A DNA stretch of 6,560 nt from an uncultured Verrucomicrobiota bacterium (GTDB taxonomy: Bacteria; Verrucomicrobiota; Kiritimatiellia; RFP12; UBA1067), in contig CAMPAA010000180.1 of assembly GCA_946631345.1 (NCBI GenBank), positions 1-6,560 of the forward strand, in the 5' to 3' direction. A model generated the notes under the pieces. It saw nothing but the letters and a program-made list of their open reading frames with translations. It was not told the origin of the DNA and made no database searches. Positions within the stretch are counted from its first letter, which is position 1. Every line of letters begins with the position of its first letter. This document shows, one piece after another, positions 1-5,569 of this stretch. The position numbers and the translations under genes were made by a program.

Positions 1-194
1 AAAGGGGTAGCCCCCTTTATGCCAAAGGGGTATACCCCCTTACGCCAAAGGGGTATACCCCTTTACAGCCAAGGGGTACCCCCCTTTTCGGCCAAGGGGT
101 ACCCCCCTTTGGCCGTGGGGGGTAGGGTGCCGGGCTTCATGGGGTATGGGCCGCCCTGCCAAGGGGTATGGACCGCCATGCCAAGGGGGGATTT
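1..194. repeat. Tandem array of ~23-bp palindromic units, continuing past the left edge
   Basis: Units beginning with GCC start at 21, 44, 68, 91, then (degenerate) near 114 and 136, then 158 and 180, giving a period of 22-24 bp. A partial first unit fills 1-20. The left-hand units are palindromes centred on GGGGTATACCCC or GGGGTACCCC; the best, at 47-64, is a perfect 18-bp palindrome, AAAGGGGTATACCCCTTT. From about 114 rightwards the symmetry breaks down. Units at 141-157 and 161-177 instead share GGGGTATGGRCCGCC, a second sub-type. The last unit (180-194) merges into the -35 box of the regulator promoter. The period is not a steady multiple of three and the short frames across it are unconvincing, so I treat it as non-coding. 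Possible roles are a cluster of binding sites for a dimeric protein, a cruciform or hairpin-forming element, or a REP/MITE-like intergenic repeat. The repeat is certain; its role is unknown. Confidence 0.9.
117..150 (+). other. G-quadruplex-type motif within the degenerate part of the array
   Basis: Five runs of at least three G lie close together on the plus strand: 117-122, 125-127, 132-134, 141-144 and 148-150. The loops between them are 2, 4, 6 and 3 nt. This meets the usual sequence rule for an intramolecular G-quadruplex (four G3 runs, loops of 1-7). It lies on the non-template strand about 43 bp upstream of the regulator's -35 box. Whether it folds in the cell is not shown by sequence. 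It exists because the G-runs of neighbouring repeat units lost the intervening C-runs. Confidence 0.6.
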
Positions 195-222
195 GACACC
201 GAACTTCGCCGTCTGATATACT
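193..222 (+). promoter_or_regulatory. Sigma70-type promoter of the XylR-like regulator
   Basis: A consensus -35 box TTGACA (193-198) is followed by an 18-bp spacer and the -10 box TATACT (217-222). TG at 214-215 gives an extended -10. Seven bases (TTGCGCC) separate the -10 box from the ATG at 230, so transcription is expected to start at or within a base of the start codon. No Shine-Dalgarno sequence lies between the array and the ATG. The repeat array ends at the -35 box, so a protein bound to the last unit would contact or block RNA polymerase. Confidence 0.75.
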
Positions 223-229
223 TTGCGCC

Positions 230-1444
230 ATGGGCAGAAAAAGGACGTTCGATGAGGTGTCGCGTCCCACCCCCGCACGGCGGGTGGTGGTGGCGCTGCG
301 CATGGCCGGAATCGCCGGGCAGGATAAGCTCAACGGCATATTCAGCTACCTGAACGAGGGGCACCGCTGGTCGCTCGCAATATACCGCACCCAGCACGAG
401 TTCACCCCGGAAACGGTCCGAACGGAGATGGCGCGCGGCGCAAACGGCTTTCTCGTCGGAATCCCGGGCGCTGACGCCGCACTTGCGGAAATAGCGAAGA
501 CGGATGCGCCGGTGGTTCTGCTGAACATTCCGAGCGAGCCGCTCATGAAACGCGGCGGCAGGGTGGCGATCGTGAAGAGCGACGCGGGGGCGGTCGGCAG
601 GATGGCGGCGGATGCGCTCCTCTCGCAGGGGGCATACCGGTGCTACGGCTACGTGGGGCACGGCACCGACAGCGACTGGAGCCGCGAGCGGGGCATCGCG
701 TTCCGCGATGCGCTGACTGCGGCGGGGTTCGTCACCCGCATGTACGACCTCGACCACTTCAGGGACGACATTGAGAGCCGGGAGCGGCTCGCCAAGTGGC
801 TGATGTCCCTCCCGAAGCCTTGCGGCATTCTCGCCGCCTGCGACGACCGCGCCTACGACATAATCGACCTGTGCGAGGAAATCGGCATCAAGATACCTGC
901 GGATATCGGGCTGCTTGGCGTGAACAACGACCCCCTCCTGTGCGAGAACATCACGCCCTCCCTTTCTTCGGTGCAGCCGGACTTCAAGGAGGAAGGCCGC
1001 CTCGCCGCCGAGATTCTTGAGCGATTGATGGCGAGCAGGAGAAGCGGTGGGGACGGGGCGCGGCTGCATCTCGTAGGAGTGAAGGCGATCGTGCACCGCG
1101 AGACCACGCTGCCGCTCTCCAACGCGGGCAAGCTCGTGCAGAAGGCGATGGCGTTCATAGCGAAGAACGCTGCGCGCAAGATCGACGTGCAGGATGTCGT
1201 CCGCCACCTGAAGGTGTCGCGCTCGCTGGCGACGCTGCGGTTCCGCGAGCTTCAGCGCCAGAGCATCCACGACGCCATCGTGACCGCGCGGCTGGAGGAG
1301 GTGCGGCGGCGCCTTGCCTCCACCCGCGACACGATCGAGCGGATATCCGCCGACTGCGGATGGCAGGCCTCGAACGTGAAGCACCTCTTCAAGCGCCGCT
1401 TCGGCATAACCATGAGGGAATACCGCACCCGTCAGCCGCGGTAG
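230..1444 (+). CDS. XylR-type transcriptional regulator (LacI-like sensor domain + AraC HTH)
   Basis: A 404-residue cytoplasmic DNA-binding regulator. Residues about 17-295 resemble the periplasmic-binding-protein-like sensor of LacI/GalR proteins. There are paired subdomain segments (for example VGHGTDSDWSRERGIAFRDAL at 142-162) and a XylR-like stretch with CDDRAYDI (204-211), IGLLGVNND (226-234) and PSLSSV (243-248). Residues about 300-402 form an AraC-family domain: first helix-turn-helix about 318-345, second about 367-392, then FGITMREYR (391-399). There is no N-terminal LacI helix-turn-helix, so the order is that of E. coli XylR (about 390 residues). The family senses a sugar and usually activates sugar-use genes, but no such genes are nearby and the ligand is unknown. 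The ATG at 230 is chosen because it lies 7 nt after the -10 box and the sensor fold starts soon after it. The next in-frame ATG (302) would cut into the first strand. The 3' end overlaps convergent nadB by 13 bp. Confidence 0.9.
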   Translation: MGRKRTFDEVSRPTPARRVVVALRMAGIAGQDKLNGIFSYLNEGHRWSLAIYRTQHEFTPETVRTEMARGANGFLVGIPGADAALAEIAKTDAPVVLLNIPSEPLMKRGGRVAIVKSDAGAVGRMAADALLSQGAYRCYGYVGHGTDSDWSRERGIAFRDALTAAGFVTRMYDLDHFRDDIESRERLAKWLMSLPKPCGILAACDDRAYDIIDLCEEIGIKIPADIGLLGVNNDPLLCENITPSLSSVQPDFKEEGRLAAEILERLMASRRSGGDGARLHLVGVKAIVHRETTLPLSNAGKLVQKAMAFIAKNAARKIDVQDVVRHLKVSRSLATLRFRELQRQSIHDAIVTARLEEVRRRLASTRDTIERISADCGWQASNVKHLFKRRFGITMREYRTRQPR

Positions 1445-3027
1445 CCGGGCAGCACGGTCGGATGGATCCGCTCCGAGAGGCCGGGGCAGTCGAGCGTATA
1501 GTGGAGCCCCCGCGACTCGCGGCGTTTCTGGGCGCTCTTCACGATCAGCTCGGCGCACACGGCGAGGTTGCGCAGCTCCAGCGTATCCGGCGTTACGAGA
1601 TACCGGAAGTAGTAGTCGTGTATCTCGCGGCGGAGGGTCTGAAGGCGGCGGCGCGCGCGCGCCAGGCGCTTATCCGTGCGCACGATGCCCACGTAGTCCC
1701 ACATCAGGCGGCGTATCTCGTCCCACATGTGCGCGACAAGCACGGCCTCGTCCGGCGCGACGGCCTTCCCCGTCTTCCACGCCGGGATCGATATGCGGCG
1801 TTCGAGCTTCACCGGGTGCACCCTGAGCCGCTTTGCCGTGAGGCGTGCGCAGACGAGCGCCTCCATCAGCGAATTGGATGCGAGGCGGTTTGCGCCATGC
1901 AGCCCCGTCGAGGCGCATTCGCCCACGGCAGACAGGCCCTTCACCGAGGTGCGCCCGTCCACGGTGGCCTTTATGCCTCCGCAGCAGTAGTGTGCGGCTG
2001 GCACGATGGGGATGAGGTCCTTCGCCATGTCGATGCCGAAGGAAAGGCAGGTTCTGTAGATGTTCGGGAACCGGCGCTTGAGGTATGCCTTGCCCTTGCT
2101 GCGGATGTCGAGGAACATGCAGGATGCGCCGGTGCGCTTCATCTCCGAGTCGATAGAACGCGCCACGATGTCGCGCGGGGCGAGCGAGCCTCGCGGGTCG
2201 TACTTCTCCATGAACGGGCGGCCCGCGCCGTCCACCAGCACCGCCCCCTCGCCGCGCACGGCCTCCGAGATGAGGAAGCGCTTGGCGCTCGGATGGTAGA
2301 GGCAGGTGGGATGGAACTGGATGAACTCCATGTTCTCGATCTTCGCGCCGGCGCGCCAGGCGAGCGCGATGCCGTCGCCGGTGGCGGTATCCGGGTTGCA
2401 GGTGTAGAGGTACACCTTGCCGCAGCCGCCGGTGGCGAGGATCGTGTTTGGCGAGCGCACCGCGTATATCTCATGCGTCTCGGTGTCGAGCACGTATGCG
2501 CCCACGCACTGGTGCGGCGCACGCTTCATTCCGAGCCGGCGCGTGGTCGTTATCAGGTCGATGACGGTGGTGTGCTCGCGTATGTCGATCTCGGGATGGC
2601 GGCGGATCGTGCGGATCATCGCCGCCTCGCACTGCTCGCCGGTGATGTCCCCGGCGTGGAAGATGCGGCGCGCGCTGTGCCCGCCTTCACGCGTAAGGTC
2701 CCACGTGCCGTCCGTCCGCTTCGAGAACTTCACGCCGCAGCGGATCAGGTCCTCTATGCCCTTTGGGGCCTCGGCGACGATGCGCGCGACCACGCGCTCG
2801 GTGCACAGCCCCGCGCCCGCGATCTGCGTATCCTTCATGTGGGCCTTGAACGAGTCGCCAGGCGCAGCCACGCAGCATATGCCGCCCTGGGCGAAGTTCG
2901 TGTTGCAGTCAGCCAGCGCACGCTTCGTCGCCAGCAGGACCTTCCCGTACGGCGCGAGGTGCAGGGCGGTCATGAGGCCGCCCATTCCTGAACCTACAAC
3001 AAAGTAATCGCAGTCTACTGTGCGCAT
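1432..3027 (-). CDS. nadB: L-aspartate oxidase (NadB), first step of de novo NAD synthesis
   Basis: This flavoenzyme oxidises L-aspartate to iminoaspartate, which NadA condenses with dihydroxyacetone phosphate to give quinolinate. In anaerobes fumarate can replace oxygen as electron acceptor. The protein has 531 residues, normal for the family. Visible landmarks are the FAD dinucleotide fold GSGMGG (12-17), NFAQGGI (44-50), REGGHSARRIFH (113-124), EFIQFHPT (234-241), SEAVRGEGA (254-262), LAPRDIVAR (282-290), AAHYCCGGI (344-352), the FAD-contacting GE (369-370) and GLHGANRLASNSLMEAL (375-391). By alignment by eye, E114, H239, R285, H346 and R381 match the E. coli active-site residues E121, H244, R290, H351 and R386. 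That set separates it from the related succinate dehydrogenase flavoprotein. The C-terminal helical region (RRLMWDYVGIVR, 439-450) is also present. nadA and nadC are not in the window. The start is the ATG 7 nt after a -10 box; there is no Shine-Dalgarno site. Confidence 0.95.
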   Translation of the reverse strand: MRTVDCDYFVVGSGMGGLMTALHLAPYGKVLLATKRALADCNTNFAQGGICCVAAPGDSFKAHMKDTQIAGAGLCTERVVARIVAEAPKGIEDLIRCGVKFSKRTDGTWDLTREGGHSARRIFHAGDITGEQCEAAMIRTIRRHPEIDIREHTTVIDLITTTRRLGMKRAPHQCVGAYVLDTETHEIYAVRSPNTILATGGCGKVYLYTCNPDTATGDGIALAWRAGAKIENMEFIQFHPTCLYHPSAKRFLISEAVRGEGAVLVDGAGRPFMEKYDPRGSLAPRDIVARSIDSEMKRTGASCMFLDIRSKGKAYLKRRFPNIYRTCLSFGIDMAKDLIPIVPAAHYCCGGIKATVDGRTSVKGLSAVGECASTGLHGANRLASNSLMEALVCARLTAKRLRVHPVKLERRISIPAWKTGKAVAPDEAVLVAHMWDEIRRLMWDYVGIVRTDKRLARARRRLQTLRREIHDYYFRYLVTPDTLELRNLAVCAELIVKSAQKRRESRGLHYTLDCPGLSERIHPTVLPGYRG

Positions 3028-3043
3028 GGCCCGTATTATATCA
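3028..3043 (-). promoter_or_regulatory. Extended -10 promoter of nadB, built on the upstream gene's stop codon
   Basis: Read on the minus strand, TGA (3043-3041) is followed directly by a perfect TATAAT (3040-3035), then ACGGGCC (3034-3028), then the nadB ATG at 3027. The TGA is the stop codon of the lipoprotein gene and also supplies the TG of an extended -10. I find no convincing -35 box at 16-18 bp spacing, which extended -10 promoters can do without. The expected transcription start is at the A of the ATG or next to it, so nadB mRNA from this promoter would be leaderless. nadB could also be reached by read-through from upstream. Confidence 0.6.
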
Positions 3044-3484
3044 CAAGCCCTTCCTGTCTCGCTTCGCCCCGCTGCGGGGCTCCTTCAGGTTGGCGCACAG
3101 CACGCCCTGGAACCGGAGGTTGTAGCCGTCGCCGTCGCGGTCGAGCTCGGCAAGGATGCAGCCCGTACCCTCTTCGTAGTATTCCCAGTGTCCGTCGTCC
3201 GTCTTGTACAGCACCCCGCGCGGACTCATCACCTGCCACGCGACAAAGCGCCGCCCGTCAGGTGCGGTGACGCGCACCTTGAGCTTCGTCTTGAACGGAA
3301 GCTCCAGCCCGTTGGGCGCGATGAACGTGGATTCGTGCTCCTCCCTCCCGTAATCGACGTAGAGGTAATCGCCGTTCTCGCTCACGAACCGCGCGCTGCG
3401 TATCGGGGTGAACGTCCAGGTGGCGCATCCCGCAAGGAGCGCCGCGCAGGCGAAGAGGCAGCGGAGGGGCGTATTCATCCTCAT
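3041..3484 (-). CDS. Small predicted lipoprotein of unknown function
   Basis: A 147-residue protein that I do not recognise. Its N-terminus is a lipoprotein signal: a short basic start (MRMNTPLR), a hydrophobic stretch (about 9-18) and the lipobox LLAGC with Cys20 as the acylated residue. The mature part is about 127 residues. It has no transmembrane segment, is rich in Tyr and acidic residues (GDYLYVDYGREEHE at 38-51, HWEYYEEGTG at 98-107), contains a DRDGDGY segment (114-120), and ends in a basic tail (KRDRKGL). It should be anchored to a membrane facing outwards. Its ATG overlaps the TGA of the dehydrogenase gene (ATGA, 3481-3484) and has no good Shine-Dalgarno site, so translation is probably coupled. 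An in-frame ATG at 3478 is a possible alternative start that leaves the signal intact. A perfect 7-bp inverted repeat (3066-3080) lies near its 3' end. Confidence 0.75.
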   Translation of the reverse strand: MRMNTPLRCLFACAALLAGCATWTFTPIRSARFVSENGDYLYVDYGREEHESTFIAPNGLELPFKTKLKVRVTAPDGRRFVAWQVMSPRGVLYKTDDGHWEYYEEGTGCILAELDRDGDGYNLRFQGVLCANLKEPRSGAKRDRKGL

Positions 3485-5511
3485 GCCATGGGATAGTCGA
3501 GCGCCTCAGGTATCATAACCGTCGTGAGGCACTTCGCGGCGTTGTCCTTTGCGGTCTTGGTGCCGGCGAGCGCGGCATCCACCTTCGCGCGCAGGGCGGC
3601 GAACTCCGCCTGCTGCTCCGGCGTCGCGGCGCCGAAGCCGAACACGACCTCCGCGCAGATGCGCGCCGCCTCGCCCGCGACGCTGCCGGCGATCGTTCCG
3701 AGCAGGTCGTTGAACGTGTTGAGGTAGCCTTCCAGCTCCGGCCCGACCACGGGATGCTCCCGCCCGTTCATGGCGAGATGCTTCACGTCGGCATGGAAGC
3801 TCTTCGCCGCCATCAGCCCGGCGAGCGCGTCCGCCATCGGGAACACCACGCCATGCCGCTGCGATGCGCCGAGCTTCTTCCCGGCCGCATCCTTCGCCGC
3901 GGCCGCGAACGCGCGCGTCCACGCCCAGAGGCGGAGCGCCGCCGCAAGCGCGTGCATGCCGTTGCGGTCCGCCACAGGGCAGGCGTCGCATTCCTTCGCC
4001 CACGCCTCAAGCTGCGCGAGGAACACGGCGTTGCCCATGGTCTCGGATATCTGCCGCCTCTGGACCGCCTCCGGCCCCTCGTAGGTGGCGTCGAGCTGCA
4101 TGTCGGTCCACTTGTAGAACAGGAATCCCGGGCAGTCTTCGGTGATGCCGTATCCGCCCATGAGCGATATCGCCTGGCGCATCACGTCGGCGCCGTGGCC
4201 GGTGTTCCAGAGCTTGCAGCTCGGGCAGAGGACGTTGGCGAGCGCCTGGAGATAGACGTAGCGCACGGTCACGTCCTCGTCCTCCTCCGGGTTCTTGCCC
4301 TCGGCGAGCAGCTGCACCGCCTTCTCCATCGGGGCCTTCATCGCCTTGAGCATGGCGCGGCCCTTGCCGAGACGCGCACGGGCCTCGTCCTGAATCGCCT
4401 CGATGCGGTCGTACACGCGGGAGATGTCGAAGCCGAGCGAGCTCGCCGCCTCCGCCGTGGCCCACACGTCCGCGAGCCGCTGCGTGACATCCTCCTTCAT
4501 CTGGAGGCCGAGCGTGTAGCGCGGACTATCCTCGCTCACGCCAGCCGCTCCGCGGAAACGCGTGCGCTGGTAGCGGATCACCGGCTCTACGGCGCTCATC
4601 AGCGATGCCGCCCCCATCACGCCCACGCCCACGCGGGTCTTGGAGAACACCTGCGCTATGATCTCGGAGTGCGAGAGGTTCGGGACGATCTTGCCGTCCT
4701 GTATCGTGTAGCCGCCTATGATGCGCGATGCCGGCACCGTGACGTCGATCACGGGGTCGCCTGTGTTGGAGAGCTGGTGGACGAGTTTCTTGGTCTGCGC
4801 GCCACGGTCGAACTTCCCCGGGTCGGTCGCCTCCACGACAACCATGCACGAACCCTTGAAGCGCTCGTCGCCCGAATCGAGCGCGATGGTGATGTAGTCG
4901 CAGATGGCGATGTTGGTGATGAAGCGGCCGCGCTTCTCAACGCGGAGCATGGGCTCCTCGCCATCCTTCCACTCGGCAACCGACACGCGCCCGCAGAGGA
5001 CGCCCGTATCCACGCCCACGTAGGGCAGCGGCTCCGTGAGGGCGAACGAGCCGCGCCAGGTCTTGCCGGAAGGGTTTCCGGGCGCGCAGAGGGTCATGTA
5101 CTTCTTCTTCTGCTCGGGCGTGCCGAGTTCGGCGATCGGCCCCATCGCGAGGTCGTTCACGAAGGAGGAGGTTGCCGCGCCGTTGTCCACCCACGCCGTT
5201 TCGTAGGTGACGAGCGACATGGCGAGGTTGCGCGGGCCCTCGAAGAGGCCGCCGCAGTCCGCGTTCAGCGTGGCGGCGGTCATGCCGGACGCGTCGAAGG
5301 CGTCGAACAGCGACTGCTTCTCTGGCGTCCATTCATGCGTGAAACGCTGGCCGTTCGCCACGAGCTGCGCCACCACCGAACGCGCCGTCTGCCGCGCCCC
5401 CGCGACCGCCATCTGGATATCGTACCTCTCCGCATAGCGCCACATGATCTGCCTCACCTCGTCGCCGGGCAGCATCTTCATCGTGGGCCGTTCAACCTGA
5501 TTCTCTTCCAT
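3481..5511 (-). CDS. Long acyl-CoA dehydrogenase family protein (676 residues)
   Basis: A predicted FAD-dependent enzyme that would introduce an alpha,beta double bond into an acyl-CoA and pass electrons to an electron-transfer flavoprotein. Seen in order: an N-terminal helical region (about 15-150); the family signature FALTEP (156-161) leading to VGVDTG (165-170); a beta region (about 170-270); a C-terminal helical region with SLMGGYGITEDCPGF (449-463); and TYEGPEAVQRRQ (476-487). The last replaces the usual YEGT-E-Q motif and makes E478 the candidate catalytic base. At 676 residues it is far longer than ordinary members (about 380), with an inserted charged helical stretch (about 365-425) and a long C-terminal extension (about 490-676). 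Two CxxC pairs occur (C429/C432 and C508/C511). The substrate cannot be told, and no ETF, CoA ligase or hydratase gene is in view. The start has a good Shine-Dalgarno site. The gene overlaps the lipoprotein gene by 4 bp. Confidence 0.85.
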   Translation of the reverse strand: MEENQVERPTMKMLPGDEVRQIMWRYAERYDIQMAVAGARQTARSVVAQLVANGQRFTHEWTPEKQSLFDAFDASGMTAATLNADCGGLFEGPRNLAMSLVTYETAWVDNGAATSSFVNDLAMGPIAELGTPEQKKKYMTLCAPGNPSGKTWRGSFALTEPLPYVGVDTGVLCGRVSVAEWKDGEEPMLRVEKRGRFITNIAICDYITIALDSGDERFKGSCMVVVEATDPGKFDRGAQTKKLVHQLSNTGDPVIDVTVPASRIIGGYTIQDGKIVPNLSHSEIIAQVFSKTRVGVGVMGAASLMSAVEPVIRYQRTRFRGAAGVSEDSPRYTLGLQMKEDVTQRLADVWATAEAASSLGFDISRVYDRIEAIQDEARARLGKGRAMLKAMKAPMEKAVQLLAEGKNPEEDEDVTVRYVYLQALANVLCPSCKLWNTGHGADVMRQAISLMGGYGITEDCPGFLFYKWTDMQLDATYEGPEAVQRRQISETMGNAVFLAQLEAWAKECDACPVADRNGMHALAAALRLWAWTRAFAAAAKDAAGKKLGASQRHGVVFPMADALAGLMAAKSFHADVKHLAMNGREHPVVGPELEGYLNTFNDLLGTIAGSVAGEAARICAEVVFGFGAATPEQQAEFAALRAKVDAALAGTKTAKDNAAKCLTTVMIPEALDYPMA

Positions 5512-5516
5512 CTTTT

Positions 5517-5521
5517 CTCCT
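5517..5521 (-). promoter_or_regulatory. Shine-Dalgarno site of the acyl-CoA dehydrogenase gene
   Basis: AGGAG on the minus strand, within GAAGAGGAGAAAAG, lies 5 nt before the ATG at 5511 and fixes that start. It is the only clear ribosome-binding site in the window. This shows that the organism uses Shine-Dalgarno initiation and makes its absence before the regulator and nadB meaningful. Confidence 0.8.
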
Positions 5522-5533
5522 CTTCAAGATTTT

Positions 5534-5549
5534 GGCGCGTATTGTACCA
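5534..5549 (-). promoter_or_regulatory. Extended -10 promoter of the dehydrogenase-lipoprotein unit
   Basis: Read on the minus strand: TG (5549-5548), G, TACAAT (5546-5541), then ACGCGCC (5540-5534) and an A at 5533, the likely transcription start. This leaves a 5' leader of about 22 nt carrying the Shine-Dalgarno site. I see no clear -35 box. It sits in the 58-bp gap after the htpG stop codon. No hairpin with a T-run was seen there, so read-through from htpG is also possible. Confidence 0.6.
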
Positions 5550-5569
5550 TATATCCGGCGTGCCGTAGC

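Noticed and set aside
1..194. CRISPR array
   Set aside because: The units are contiguous, about 23 bp, with no unique spacers, and no cas genes are present.
19..216. 65-codon open frame across the palindromic array, with KGYTPL/KGYPPL-like repeats
   Set aside because: The repeated peptide follows from the DNA repeat. The unit length is not a steady multiple of three, similar peptides appear on the other strand, and there is no ribosome-binding site.
137..1558. 473-codon open frame on the minus strand opposite the regulator
   Set aside because: It lies antisense to a clear XylR-type gene, its translation is Arg/Ala/His-rich with no domain, and such long shadows are expected in GC-rich genes with G/C-ending codons.
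1360..2991. 543-codon open frame on the plus strand opposite nadB
   Set aside because: It mirrors nadB almost end to end and has shadow-type composition; all family motifs are on the minus strand.
1432..3027. Succinate dehydrogenase/fumarate reductase flavoprotein instead of NadB
   Set aside because: The length of 531, the NFAQGGI and REGGHSARRIFH motifs, and the C-terminal RRLMWDYVGIVR segment fit L-aspartate oxidase, and no sdhB/frdB partner is adjacent.
3066..3080. Perfect inverted repeat GCCCCGC-T-GCGGGGC as a terminator
   Set aside because: It lies inside the lipoprotein coding region, has only one unpaired base between the arms and no T-run on either side. It may form a small hairpin, but a terminator cannot be supported.
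3754..5568. 604-codon open frame on the plus strand opposite the acyl-CoA dehydrogenase
   Set aside because: Same reason: Arg/His/Glu/Ala-rich shadow of a recognised gene with no motif of its own.
5512..5569. Terminator after htpG
   Set aside because: The gap holds a promoter and a Shine-Dalgarno site; no stem with a T-run was found.
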